DNA of 64,000 nt from positions 118,601-182,600 of the forward strand of contig JAVBON010000003.1 of assembly GCA_031550525.1 (NCBI GenBank), read 5' to 3'. This DNA is from WRHT01 sp031550525. Lineage in GTDB: Bacteria > Desulfobacterota > Desulfovibrionia > Desulfovibrionales > Desulfovibrionaceae. Positions 36,553 to 46,058 of the stretch are shown here, one piece after another. Positions within the stretch are counted from its first letter, which is position 1, and the number at the start of each line of letters is the position of its first letter. The position numbers and the translations under genes are program-made. The notes under the pieces are model-generated. The model ran no database searches. It was given only the letters and a program-made list of their open reading frames with translations, and had not been told where the DNA came from.

Positions 36553-38190
36553 TTATGGCCTGCCGCGCCTTGAGGACGCTTTTTTCCACAAACCGCGCCC
36601 CAAGGCCAGCATGGCGAAAAATACAGGCGACCAGGCTAGTGCTCCACTTATACATGCATAGTGCAGGTTGTAAAAAGTTTTTTCTTCCAGCAGCCATGCC
36701 TCATGCGCGCTGGCGTAATCTTTGAATAATGGCCCCACGCCGTGTATGCGCCCCGCCGGATCAATCATGGCGCTGGCTCCGGTATTGGTGGAACGGATCA
36801 TGTACCGCCCTTGCTCTATGGCCCGCATGGCCGAAAGCTGAAGATGCTGCCAGGGCGCTGGGCTGTCGGCAAACCAGGCGTCGTTACTGACGTTTACCAG
36901 AAGATTGGCCCCTGATGCCACACGGGCCTGTGCCAATTCCGGAAAGATACCCTCATAGCATATGAGAATGCCGAAAGAGAACTTTTCGTAATGCAGGGGC
37001 TCTTCCGCCGTACCGGCGGCAAAGCCGTGGCCTTGCAAAAATTCCGTGGCAAAAGGCACATAGATGCCGGGCGGCACATATTCGCCGAAAGGCACCAGAT
37101 GCTCTTTGTCGTAATATCCCGCGTCCATGCCCGCGGCGTTAAGCAGCCATACCCGGTTGTAGCTTTCGGAGTTTGAAAGCTTGACGCTCTTGCCCGGCAC
37201 GCCGAACAATATGGGGGTGTTGGCGCGTTTGGCCAAATCACGTATTGGCTTGCCCATAGAGTAAGCGTGCTGAAAATAGAAGGGCATGGCTGTTTCAGGC
37301 CACACCAGCAAATCCGGTTTTTGCCCGTATTTACGCCGCGCCGCGCTCATGGCCTGGTCGGATAAAGTAATGTAATGCTCCACAGTGGCGGCCTGTTTGG
37401 CTGGAATCCATTTTTGGGCCTGGTCAACGTTACCCTGCGCTTGGGCAATTATTACACGCGGCCCGTCGGTGAAGCTGCGCTCGGTACGCGCTGCGCCGTA
37501 GCCGAGATGCAAGGTAAGAACGAGGCAGGATAACAGAGGGCAGAGCTGTTTTACGCGGCGGCTGCCTGTGCCGGCCGGGCCTTGCAGGACCAGAGGCAGA
37601 AAACCGAAAGCAACCAGCGCGTAAATGGACGAGAGACCGAACATTCCGGCCAGAGCCGCCCCTTGCGCCCAAAACGGCCAGCCCACCATGGCGCTGGAAA
37701 GCGTAAACCAGGTTACGCCGGTAAACAGCCAGCCCCGCAAATATTCCAGCGCCCCCCAAGTAAGAGCGCCGGCGGGTATAACCAGGGCAAGCGGCAGATG
37801 CTCGCGGAAAAAGCGCAGCAACAAACCGAAGATAATGTAATATACCGACACAAACATGCCCAGCAACAGAACAAACACAACAGCGGTGGGCAGCGGGACG
37901 TTGCCATAGTTGATCATGGGGTAAACCAGCCAGTAACTTGCCAGAAAACCGCCAAAGATGAATACGGTTACGATGTTGACCACGGCTTTGCCCGGCGTTT
38001 TGGCTTCCAGCGCGAGGCAGGCCATGCTGAAGGGCAGCAGCAACGCCAAAGGCGGAATTTGAACCAGACTGTTGGGAAAGCCCAGCCAGAAGCCGATGCC
38101 GCCAATCAGTATAAAAAACAGTTCTCTTACGCTGAAAGTAAAAAGGCGCCGGAGTTTGCCGGAGCGATGCGGTAAAGCTTTTTTTGCCAT
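36553..38190 (-). CDS. lnt: Apolipoprotein N-acyltransferase
   Basis: The 545-residue inner-membrane enzyme adds the third acyl chain to lipoproteins. The first 210 residues hold about six membrane segments. The nitrilase domain follows, with the catalytic triad in DLLVWPETAMPF (glutamate), KEHLVPFGEYVPPG (lysine) and ILICYEGIFPELA (cysteine). I chose the ATG at 38190; an in-frame TTG six codons earlier has no better ribosome site. It is followed upstream by a CorC-like gene, an arrangement also found in many proteobacteria (corC-lnt). Confidence 0.95.
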   Translation of the reverse strand: MAKKALPHRSGKLRRLFTFSVRELFFILIGGIGFWLGFPNSLVQIPPLALLLPFSMACLALEAKTPGKAVVNIVTVFIFGGFLASYWLVYPMINYGNVPLPTAVVFVLLLGMFVSVYYIIFGLLLRFFREHLPLALVIPAGALTWGALEYLRGWLFTGVTWFTLSSAMVGWPFWAQGAALAGMFGLSSIYALVAFGFLPLVLQGPAGTGSRRVKQLCPLLSCLVLTLHLGYGAARTERSFTDGPRVIIAQAQGNVDQAQKWIPAKQAATVEHYITLSDQAMSAARRKYGQKPDLLVWPETAMPFYFQHAYSMGKPIRDLAKRANTPILFGVPGKSVKLSNSESYNRVWLLNAAGMDAGYYDKEHLVPFGEYVPPGIYVPFATEFLQGHGFAAGTAEEPLHYEKFSFGILICYEGIFPELAQARVASGANLLVNVSNDAWFADSPAPWQHLQLSAMRAIEQGRYMIRSTNTGASAMIDPAGRIHGVGPLFKDYASAHEAWLLEEKTFYNLHYACISGALAWSPVFFAMLALGRGLWKKASSRRGRP

Positions 38191-38342
38191 ATGGTGTAAC
38201 GGTTGCAATAAGTTTTGTTTATTTGCAACGAGTTATATATTGGTTAAATATATGCGCCGCGCGCTGTTTTTAGGGTAGATAACAGATTTGGCACACGTTT
38301 TAGCCGCGCAACCTGCTTATGCCGCCCGTATGCATGTTTCGG

Positions 38343-39197
38343 TTAATCGCCGGTAGCGGTATTCTGCGTTTCTTCTTTCCGCCCTGGCGCGGCGAGAACA
38401 CTGCATACCTGCCGGTTGTCGGCGTGCTCAATGGTGAAAACTCTGTCGCCCAGCTCAAAGACCTCGCCAGATCTGGGCATCCTGCCCGCAATATGTGAAA
38501 GCAGCCCGCCTATGGTATCAACCTCGTCGGAGTCCAGATTAAGGCCGAGAGCCTCATTTATATCTTCAAGATACGCTCTGCCCGATATTCTTACCCGGCC
38601 GTCATCCAGCAGCACTATGTCCGCCTCTTTTGGAGCGTCATGCTCGTCTTCAATGTCGCCGACAATTTCTTCCAGCACGTCTTCAATGGTTACAAGGCCG
38701 GAGGTGCCGCCGTATTCGTCCAGAATAATGGCCATATGGGTTTTACGCGCCTTGAACTCGTTAAGCAACTCCAACGCGTTTTTTGTTTCAGGCACAAAAA
38801 AAGGCTGACGCATAATGCTTGAAACCGGCTTTTGCAAATTTTCCGGGCACATGGCCTCTTTGAGCAAATCTTTGGCGTAAACTATGCCCACTATATTGTC
38901 GCGGTTTTCCTGATAGATTGGCAGGCGGGAATGCCCGCTTCGCAAGATTAGCTCAATGGTGGTAGCCACGCTGGCCGAAGCCTCCGCGCCGTGAATATCC
39001 GTGCGCGGGGTCATTATGTCTTCCACCTGTATATCGTCCAGGCGCAGCACGTTCAGCAGCATGGAACCCTCATCTGCCTCCAGCTTGCCGTCCTGGCTGG
39101 CTTCTATGATGGCTTGTTCCACATGGGCGGTGTTTCTGCCCGTGAATAGGCGGCTCAACTTGTTCATAAAACTGCCGCCTTCAGAGCCGGTGTCCAA
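38343..39197 (-). CDS. corC: CorC/HlyC-type CBS-domain protein
   Basis: The 284-residue protein has two CBS domains (from VEDIMTPRTDIHG near residue 57 to SGLVTIEDVLEEIVGDI near 176) and a C-terminal CorC_HlyC domain (VRISGRAYLEDINEALG, TIGGLLSHIAGRMPRSGEVF). The E. coli homologue is linked to magnesium and cobalt efflux. The start is TTG: AAGGAGG lies five bases upstream of it, far better than for the next ATG ten codons in. It precedes lnt by about 150 bases on the same strand. Confidence 0.9.
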   Translation of the reverse strand: MDTGSEGGSFMNKLSRLFTGRNTAHVEQAIIEASQDGKLEADEGSMLLNVLRLDDIQVEDIMTPRTDIHGAEASASVATTIELILRSGHSRLPIYQENRDNIVGIVYAKDLLKEAMCPENLQKPVSSIMRQPFFVPETKNALELLNEFKARKTHMAIILDEYGGTSGLVTIEDVLEEIVGDIEDEHDAPKEADIVLLDDGRVRISGRAYLEDINEALGLNLDSDEVDTIGGLLSHIAGRMPRSGEVFELGDRVFTIEHADNRQVCSVLAAPGRKEETQNTATGD

Positions 39198-39251
39198 AAT
39201 ATCCTCCTTGGTTTAAAGTTAGAAAGGCCGGTATGAACGTATGTGCTTATG

Positions 39252-40349
39252 CTAAGTAGCGTACAAATCGTCCACTTCTGAATTATCCCTGAACAATTCA
39301 AGGTGCCGGCGTATTATCCAGTTGCCTAGCAGGTCTACTTCGTAGCTGCCGTCAAGGGCAAACCATTCCAACTCGGCGGTATTGCGCGCGCCTGGCGCGG
39401 CCCAGGCCAGAAACTGCACGCCTGTTTCCACGCTGCGCGTATCGTATTGCGCTGCAATATTCTGCACCCGGCAGTGCAGCCAAAAGCGCAAACGCTCATG
39501 TCCTTCCGGGTTAAGCAAATCCACAAGCAGCACCATATGCTGGGCAATGGTAAACTCCAGCCCCAAATCCAGCATTTCCTTACGCGGTATGAGCAAACGG
39601 CACCCGCCGGCGGAAATGTCCGATACGCAAAACTGCTGCATCTTGCCGGGGAGCGACACCAGAGCCGGTTTTGCCCATTTGCCCATGTACGGCATATCTT
39701 CAAGGCGCGGTAGGCTTCTACCCAGCCATAATGCCGAGCCAAGCATGTACTCCGGCGGAGGCGCAATACGCAAAAAAGCCCGCTTTTGCCTGTTCTCAAG
39801 CCGTTCCGGCAGGGGCATGGCAAGCTCGCTGCGTCCGCTGGCCGTTATTTCAACGTTTGCTATGCGTGTGCTGAACGCATAATAGATATGCTGGCCGTTC
39901 AGATTTATTTTAAAGTAACAGTTAACAACTCTGCCTGTCCAGTTGCGGGCCGCATTTTTCACTCCGCTGGCGTCCAGCGTTAGCAGGGTGGTGGTTATAT
40001 CATTGGCCGAACAGCGCAGTATCGGGCGGCGTTGCGCCCCCCTGTGCGGAAACTGCAACTCAAAGGTGCTGCGGTGGCGCACAGCATTGCGCAATATTTG
40101 ATAAATCTGCCTTGGGGATTCAATCCACCCTAGGGGTGTAAATTTTTTTGAATGGTTACGGAGGTATACGACGATAAAGCCGAGTATGAACAGCAATGCC
40201 GTTATGGCTATGATAAGCAGTGTCCGGCTTATATCCATACTGCTGGGCGCGGCCATGCTTTCGCCTATATTTTTGAAAGACGCGGCAAGGGGCGCAATAC
40301 GGTCTGAAAGCGTGGAGGGTTGCGGCAGATAGTCTGTGTATGGCAGCAT
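39252..40349 (-). CDS. Membrane-anchored PilZ-domain protein (cyclic di-GMP receptor)
   Basis: The 365-residue protein has one membrane segment (about residues 41-63), then a YcgR-like N-terminal domain, then a PilZ domain with both ligand motifs: R190-A-F-L-R194 and D244-I-S-A-G-G249. PilZ domains bind cyclic di-GMP; the partner is unknown. Starts at 40349, 40256 and 40238 are all possible since the segment before residue 38 has no clear role and the ribosome sites are weak. A diguanylate cyclase is encoded at 34467. Confidence 0.83.
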   Translation of the reverse strand: MLPYTDYLPQPSTLSDRIAPLAASFKNIGESMAAPSSMDISRTLLIIAITALLFILGFIVVYLRNHSKKFTPLGWIESPRQIYQILRNAVRHRSTFELQFPHRGAQRRPILRCSANDITTTLLTLDASGVKNAARNWTGRVVNCYFKINLNGQHIYYAFSTRIANVEITASGRSELAMPLPERLENRQKRAFLRIAPPPEYMLGSALWLGRSLPRLEDMPYMGKWAKPALVSLPGKMQQFCVSDISAGGCRLLIPRKEMLDLGLEFTIAQHMVLLVDLLNPEGHERLRFWLHCRVQNIAAQYDTRSVETGVQFLAWAAPGARNTAELEWFALDGSYEVDLLGNWIIRRHLELFRDNSEVDDLYAT

Positions 40350-40469
40350 ATACGGCTAGTGGTAAAAATTGGTCTCGCGCCCGCAGGCTTACATAAAGCG
40401 CTTATAACATTATCGGCGCCAAATTGTATTTTATTATGTTTAAACCATGTTATAGAGCTTTGTATATAG

Positions 40470-40580
40470 CAAAGTTGTGGGAGCAAGGGGGTTCAAAATT
40501 AGCGCTCCTACAGTCTCTCCTGCGGTGTAGCTTTCCAGCCAAAGGTTGTTGTGCTTTTGCGATACGGGCTACACTTGCGC
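40470..40580 (-). repeat. Dispersed intergenic repeat, copy C (second module)
   Basis: The reverse complement of this stretch aligns without gaps to 2914-3017 at about 73 percent identity, including ATCGCAAAAG, TTTGGCTGGA and ACAACTTTG or its equivalent. GTGTAGC pairs with GCTACAC within the copy. The first module is absent. It lies between the last MFS gene and the PilZ gene, both leftward, so the copy is in sense orientation to them, as copy A is to the rib genes. Confidence 0.72.
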
Positions 40581-40611
40581 GCCAATGGCAAGTTCGGCCC
40601 GCCCCGTATGC

Positions 40612-41799
40612 TCAGGGCCTTTTTGCCTTGGCCTTTTTAATATACAGTATGAACAACGCTGAAGATAATACTGGGAAAATAATGAAGCATAGGTACATAT
40701 TGCTGTAACCGGCCATGGCGGCGATATTTCCGGCCAAAATCGCACCCAGCCCTATGCCGCAGTCAAAGCCGGTGTAAAAGGTGGCGTTGGCCGCGCCTAT
40801 CCTGTTTTGGGGCGCGTTAACAACGGCCATGGTTTGGGCGCTTATCTGCAACGCGCCTTTGCCCACGCCGAATATGGCTCCGCTAAGCATAAACCAGAAC
40901 ATGGAATCGCCGAAAGCCATGATGAGCAAAGAAACTATGATTAGCGCGCAACAGGGCACTATCACCACCCCAAGGCCTTTACGGTCCACCAGCCAGCCCG
41001 AATAGGGCCGGGCCAGCAGCATGGCCACGGCGTATACGATAAAGAACGCGCCCACATTGTCTATGCCGTATTGCGCGGCATAGATTGCAATAAATGACGA
41101 AATGGCCCCGTAAACCATAAATATGAAACAAACGATAATGGCCGGAATAATTGCCGACTTTTCATAAGGGAATTTTTTTGACGGCGGTGCTGCAACGGGC
41201 TGTGCGTCTGCCTTTATTTGCCGTACCTCGCCTTTACGCGCCGTGGAAAAACGAACCGTGGCGGCTATGGCCATGGTTATGGCTATAAAAATTGCGGACA
41301 TCCAGATCATGCCACCCGCCGAAAGCGACAACGCCAGAGCAGGGGCAACGGCCAAAGGGAGGCTGCTGGATAACGAAAAGTACCCCATGCCTTCGCCAAA
41401 GCGCTCTTTGGGCACGCAGTCTGAAACTATTGTGCTGCTGGCCGTGCTGCCCAAGCCCCAGCCCAATCCGTTTATTATTCTGAAAATGAATATGGGCAGG
41501 ATAAACGGAAAAAAGTAAAGCGCCGCCGTGGTAACCAGCATTACTGCCAGGCCGGAAAGCAAGACCCCTCTGCGTCCTATTTTGTCCAGCGCCAGGCCAG
41601 CGGCCGGGCGCGCGAAAATGGAGGCTATTGTGGCTGCGCCCATAACCCATCCAACTACCTGGTCGCTGGCGCCAAGCTCTTTAAGGTACGGTGGCAGTGC
41701 TGCCGGAAACATATGGTAGCTCATGAAAAGAAAGGTATTAAGCAGACCTATCAGCAAAAAGGTTTTGGTCCATAAAGGCGGGCGGCTGCAAGTTGTCAT
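40612..41799 (-). CDS. MFS transporter (fourth of four paralogues)
   Basis: The 395-residue protein has about 12 membrane segments in the usual 6+6 layout. MFPAALPPYLKELGASDQ in the first loop and DKIGRRGVLLSG at the loop 2-3 motif A are shared with three neighbours, as is ERFGEGMGYFSLS before segment 5. It starts with an ATGA overlap on the preceding MFS gene, so they are translated together. It is the last gene of the run. The substrate is unknown; drug or organic-ion export is plausible because a MarR gene is embedded in the operon. Confidence 0.88.
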   Translation of the reverse strand: MTTCSRPPLWTKTFLLIGLLNTFLFMSYHMFPAALPPYLKELGASDQVVGWVMGAATIASIFARPAAGLALDKIGRRGVLLSGLAVMLVTTAALYFFPFILPIFIFRIINGLGWGLGSTASSTIVSDCVPKERFGEGMGYFSLSSSLPLAVAPALALSLSAGGMIWMSAIFIAITMAIAATVRFSTARKGEVRQIKADAQPVAAPPSKKFPYEKSAIIPAIIVCFIFMVYGAISSFIAIYAAQYGIDNVGAFFIVYAVAMLLARPYSGWLVDRKGLGVVIVPCCALIIVSLLIMAFGDSMFWFMLSGAIFGVGKGALQISAQTMAVVNAPQNRIGAANATFYTGFDCGIGLGAILAGNIAAMAGYSNMYLCFIIFPVLSSALFILYIKKAKAKRP

Positions 41800-42977
41800 T
41801 TAGTTACCCGGGCGTTTTTACCGTTGCCCCAAAAGTACAAGAACACGCCTGAAAGCGGCAGAACTGACAGAATAATGAACATATTACCATAACCAAATTT
41901 GATGCTCAAAAAGCCGGACACAATTGCCCCAAAGCCGATGCCGGCGTCAAAACCGGTGTAAAAAGTGGCGTTGGCCGCGCCCACGCGGTGCGCGGGCGCG
42001 CGCGTTACAGCCATGGTTTGGGTGCTGCTGTGCACGCTGCCTTGCCCCAAGCCGTACAATAACGCGCTACATAAAAATGCGGGCAGCGAATGGGCGCAGG
42101 CCAGCAACACAAGCGCCAGCACCAGCGCGACAAGGCCGGGGATGATTGCCACGCCGTAACCGTATCTGTCCACAATCAGACCCATAAAAAGCCTGGCGAG
42201 CAACATGCTTAATGCCGAAAAGGTGAAGAACATCCCGATATTGCCTATGCCTCTGCTGTCCGCGTAAATTGCTATGAATGTCAAAACGGCCCCGTAGGTG
42301 GACGTAACCATGAACATAATGGCCGAAGGCAGAATGGAGGCCTTTTCATACAATGACGGTCTCTTGCCGTCGTGGGCAGCCGGAGGTTTTATTGGCGGGT
42401 AGCGTAGCGTCAGGGCCAGGAGCAGGGCTGCGGCTGTAAGGGCGGTTGCTGAAAGAATCATGGCCCCAGGCGTAACGGAAAGAGCCACAAGCGGGGCTAA
42501 GGCAATGGCGAGGCTGATGGAGAGCGAGAAAAAACCTATGCCTTCGCCAAAGCGCGATTTGGGAATATAATCCGAGGCTATGGTGTTACAGGCGGTGCTG
42601 GCTATACCCCAGCCAAACCCTTGCAATACGCGTATGAAAATAATGATTCCCACCACTGGGAAAAAGTACATGGCGGCCGTTGCCGCAATCATGAGCAGCA
42701 GCCCTCCCATAAAGCCGCCACGCCGCCCGAATTTGTCCAGAAAGTTTCCGGTAAAGGGGCGCACCAGCAGGGTGGCGATGGTAAGGGAACCCATCATCCA
42801 GCCCATTATGGAATCACTGGCTCCCAAAGACTTTACATAAGGCGGCAAGGCCGAAGGGAACATTTGAAAACCACAGCACAGCAAAAAATTTGTGATGCTT
42901 ATAAGAACAAAATCGCGCGTCCATAAAGGGGCTTTGGGCGTGCCCTGCAAACCTGCCGTATTGGCTGCACCGCTCAT
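41796..42977 (-). CDS. MFS transporter (third of four paralogues)
   Basis: The 393-residue, 12-segment protein shares the FQMFPSALPPYVKSLGASD, DKFGRRGGFMGG and SRFGEGIGFFSLSISLA blocks with the other three. Its stop overlaps the next start by ATGA. It lies directly downstream of the marR gene, with 15 bases between. The second half carries VDRYGYGVAIIPGLVAL, matching the loop 8-9 motif of the family. The substrate cannot be deduced. Confidence 0.88.
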   Translation of the reverse strand: MSGAANTAGLQGTPKAPLWTRDFVLISITNFLLCCGFQMFPSALPPYVKSLGASDSIMGWMMGSLTIATLLVRPFTGNFLDKFGRRGGFMGGLLLMIAATAAMYFFPVVGIIIFIRVLQGFGWGIASTACNTIASDYIPKSRFGEGIGFFSLSISLAIALAPLVALSVTPGAMILSATALTAAALLLALTLRYPPIKPPAAHDGKRPSLYEKASILPSAIMFMVTSTYGAVLTFIAIYADSRGIGNIGMFFTFSALSMLLARLFMGLIVDRYGYGVAIIPGLVALVLALVLLACAHSLPAFLCSALLYGLGQGSVHSSTQTMAVTRAPAHRVGAANATFYTGFDAGIGFGAIVSGFLSIKFGYGNMFIILSVLPLSGVFLYFWGNGKNARVTK

Positions 42978-42992
42978 GATTTTCTCCAGCGC

Positions 42993-43457
42993 TTATTTTT
43001 TGAAGCAGCCTGTTTCAGGGCAAGCCTGCATCATGTTTTTTTTGTCTTCTATCAGCTTGTCCAGCAGGGTACTGAGCAGAGCGTGCAATTGCGCGTATTC
43101 TTCCGGAGCAAAGCCCCGCTCGGCCATTTCTTGTATTTCAGCAAAAATAAGACGCACCTTGTCCTTAAGGGCTTCGCCCTTTTCCGTCAGGTACAAAAGC
43201 TCGCGGCGGCCGTCATGCCTGTCTTTTTCTTTGCGGATAAAGCCCTTTTTTTCCAAATCTTTAACGGCTTTGGCCGTGGTGGATTTTTCAACAAACATGC
43301 GCTCGGTCACTTCTTTTTGAGTCATGCCTGGGTTGTTGGAAATTACGAAAAAAAAGTCGTATTGCCCGCTGCGTATTTCCGTATCTTGCAGTTTTATGTT
43401 CAAAATGCTCTGCATGTTTCTGTAAACAGCCGCATTCAATTTGCCTATAGCTTCCAT
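42993..43457 (-). CDS. MarR-family transcriptional regulator
   Basis: The 154-residue protein has a winged helix: GMTQKEVTERMFVEKSTTAK is the helix-turn-helix (about residues 54-73) and KDRHDGRRELLYLTEKG (about 96-112) is the wing with its conserved D-x-R. Such regulators usually repress efflux genes until a phenolic or other ligand binds. It sits in the middle of an MFS operon, three bases after the second transporter gene, so it is likely to autoregulate the whole unit. Two cysteines lie near the C-terminus. Confidence 0.9.
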   Translation of the reverse strand: MEAIGKLNAAVYRNMQSILNIKLQDTEIRSGQYDFFFVISNNPGMTQKEVTERMFVEKSTTAKAVKDLEKKGFIRKEKDRHDGRRELLYLTEKGEALKDKVRLIFAEIQEMAERGFAPEEYAQLHALLSTLLDKLIEDKKNMMQACPETGCFKK

Positions 43458-43460
43458 GGT

Positions 43461-44645
43461 TTAGTCCTGTTCTTGCGCCACCGGGCCGGTATGGGCGTGC
43501 TTGCGCCAGATAATGTATACCGCTATGCCGACAGCCGGAAAAATCGTGAAGGATACAAACATGCCGCTGTACCCCAAAATGGCGGCCAAATAGCCGGAGA
43601 GCATGGCCCCGCAGCCCAGGCCAAGGTCAAAGCCGGTAAAAAAGGTGGAGTTGGCCGCGCCTATGCGCCCCTTTGGCGCGCTGAGCACAGCCATGGTTTG
43701 GGTAGAAGAAAACAACGAGCCTTGCCCTATGCCGTATATAGCGGCACAGCCCATAAACGATATAAAACTGTCCGCCAGCCCAAGCAGGGCTACTGCGGTT
43801 ATATTGAAAACCAAAGATGGAATTACCACCACGCCGGAACCCTTTCTATCCACCAGCTTGCCGATGAAAGGGCGCGTAAGCAGCATTACGCTCGCATAAA
43901 CCGTGAAAAACCAGCCTATATTATGCGTAACCCCGCGTGATTTCGCGTACAGCGCGATAAATGTTATGATCGCGCCATAACACATGGTGGAAAGCATAAT
44001 AACAGCCGAAGGCAACAGGCAGGCCTTTTCGTATATGGATGGCCTCTTGCCTGGTGTACGCGCGGCTTTTTCAACAGGCTTGCAGTTAAGCACAAAGGCT
44101 ATGCCCAAGGCTGCGGCGCTAAAACCGGTTGATATCCAAATCATCGGGCCGGCGGGCATGGAAAGGGCCAGGGCCGGGGCCACGGCCATGCCAAGGCTGG
44201 CTGAAAGGCCGAAATAGCCCATGCCTTCGCCAAAGCGTGATTTGGGCACGCAATCAGCCGCAATGGTGCTGCACGATGTGCTGGAAATGCCCCAGCCCAT
44301 GCCATGCACAAAGCGTACGGCCAATATTATGCCTACTACCGGAAAAAAATAAAAGGCCGTGGTTGAAAAAACCATAATGAACAGGCCGCATAAAAAAACG
44401 CTTCTGCGGCCCAAGGTATCCAGCAGGTTGCCGGATAACGGGCGCATAAGCAGCGTGGCGACCATGGAAATGCCGGAGAGCATGCCGAGTATTCCGTCCG
44501 CCGCCCCCAAACTTTTAAGGTATGGGGGCAGGGCCGTGGGCAGCATTTGAAAACCTGTAAACATGAAAGCATTGACCAGAATAATCAGGATGAAATCGCG
44601 GCTCCATATACGCGCCGGGGCCGCGCAGGAGTTGGGTGCAGTCAT
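43461..44645 (-). CDS. MFS transporter (second of four paralogues)
   Basis: The 394-residue, 12-segment protein has FQMLPTALPPYLKSLGAAD, LDTLGRRSVFLCG and SRFGEGMGYFGLSASLG, matching its neighbours. It differs in having PVEKAARTPGKRPSIYEK in the central loop, similar to the loops of its paralogues. It ends three bases before marR and starts 26 bases after the first transporter gene. Nothing in the sequence reveals the substrate. Confidence 0.88.
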   Translation of the reverse strand: MTAPNSCAAPARIWSRDFILIILVNAFMFTGFQMLPTALPPYLKSLGAADGILGMLSGISMVATLLMRPLSGNLLDTLGRRSVFLCGLFIMVFSTTAFYFFPVVGIILAVRFVHGMGWGISSTSCSTIAADCVPKSRFGEGMGYFGLSASLGMAVAPALALSMPAGPMIWISTGFSAAALGIAFVLNCKPVEKAARTPGKRPSIYEKACLLPSAVIMLSTMCYGAIITFIALYAKSRGVTHNIGWFFTVYASVMLLTRPFIGKLVDRKGSGVVVIPSLVFNITAVALLGLADSFISFMGCAAIYGIGQGSLFSSTQTMAVLSAPKGRIGAANSTFFTGFDLGLGCGAMLSGYLAAILGYSGMFVSFTIFPAVGIAVYIIWRKHAHTGPVAQEQD

Positions 44646-44671
44646 GTTTTTACACCGCCGTTAAATATTTT

Positions 44672-45844
44672 TTATTGTTTTGTTGGTTTTTTCCGGGCTG
44701 CAATCAAAAATAAAATCAGGCCCATGGCAGGCAGCAGGGCTATAAGCATGAACATTTCGCTGTAGCCAAGGCGGCTTGCTATATAACCGGACAGCATGGC
44801 TCCGCCGCCAAGCCCCAAATCGAAGCCGGTATAAAACGTGGCCGTGGCCGCGCCTTTGCGGTCCGCCGGGGCGTTAAGCATGGCCATGGCTTGCGTGCTG
44901 GTTACAGTGGCGCTTTGCCCCAGCCCGAATACCGCCGCGCTTGCCAGAAACATCCAAAACTCCGTGGCCTGCGAGAGTATGATAAGCCCAGCTATGTTCA
45001 TGGCCAGAGCCGGCAGCACCAATACTTCCGGCCCTTTTCTATCCACAATTTTGCCGGTGTGCGGGCGGGTAAGCAGCACAATGGCCGCATACACCGTAAA
45101 GTATGTGCCTATGTTGGAGCTTATGCCCAGGCTGTGCGCGTAAATTGCTATAAAACTGCTTATAGACCCATAGGCGCAGGTGGATAGCATAAGGATAACG
45201 CCCGGAATAATTGCCGTTTTTTCATAGGGAAAAGCGCGTTTTCCCGTTTTTTTCGGGCGTGGCCGCACGGGGCGGTAACGTTGCGCAAAACCCAGCGAGA
45301 AAGCCAGGCCGAAACATACGGTGGTGGTAATAATCATAGGCCCGGTGGGCATGGCCAGCGCCATGGCCGGTGCCATGGCCATGGCCAGGTTGGCCGAAAG
45401 CGTGAAATAACCCATACCCTCGCCAAAGCGCGATTTGGGGACGCAATCCACGGCAACTGTGTTGCTGGCCGTGCTGCCCATGCCAGTGCCCATGCCTTGC
45501 ATAAAACGCAGGAGCAGGATAATGCCGATTACGGGAAAAAAGTAAAAAGCGAAAGTTACCGCTGTGCACAGCCCCATGCTAAGGCACAGAACCATCTTGC
45601 GGCCAAAGTTATCCAGCATGTATCCGGTTATGGGGCGTATAATCAAAGTTGCCACGGTGGCCGCGCCTTGCAAAAGGCCTATTGTGCCGTCGGTTGCGCC
45701 GAGAGTTTTCATGTATGGCGGCAAGGCCGCCGGAAACATTTGAAAGGCTGTGTATAGAAAAAAATTGAGCAGGGCGATCATTAAAAAATCTCTGGTCCAT
45801 AGAGGCTCTTTGGCACAGGCGTTGGTGGATGGAGTTTTTGTCAT
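44672..45844 (-). CDS. MFS transporter (first of four paralogues)
   Basis: The protein of about 390 residues and 12 segments opens the operon. It has FQMFPAALPPYMKTLGATD, LDNFGRKMVLCLS and SRFGEGMGYFTLSANLA. I chose the ATG at 45844 because it puts LWTRDF at the same distance from the start as in the paralogues; a TTG nine codons earlier is possible. The promoter should lie in 45845-46058, shared with the divergent gene at 46059. The substrate is unknown. Confidence 0.87.
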   Translation of the reverse strand: MTKTPSTNACAKEPLWTRDFLMIALLNFFLYTAFQMFPAALPPYMKTLGATDGTIGLLQGAATVATLIIRPITGYMLDNFGRKMVLCLSMGLCTAVTFAFYFFPVIGIILLLRFMQGMGTGMGSTASNTVAVDCVPKSRFGEGMGYFTLSANLAMAMAPAMALAMPTGPMIITTTVCFGLAFSLGFAQRYRPVRPRPKKTGKRAFPYEKTAIIPGVILMLSTCAYGSISSFIAIYAHSLGISSNIGTYFTVYAAIVLLTRPHTGKIVDRKGPEVLVLPALAMNIAGLIILSQATEFWMFLASAAVFGLGQSATVTSTQAMAMLNAPADRKGAATATFYTGFDLGLGGGAMLSGYIASRLGYSEMFMLIALLPAMGLILFLIAARKKPTKQ

Positions 45845-46058
45845 GTCGTCTCTGCAATACCTTGGTAGCATTCAAATCCGCCATGCGGGCGGGGCAATCT
45901 GGAGTAACTATTTCAGCGTTATTCTTGTTATTTCTCTCACAAGCAAGTTTCCTTTGCAACTGCTTTTACCGTAAAATTAAAAATCAACGGCTGTATTTTA
46001 ATCGTGGCGCTGTTATGTTTGTTTCAAGTGAACAATTTTTACAATGTCAGGTGCAGGT

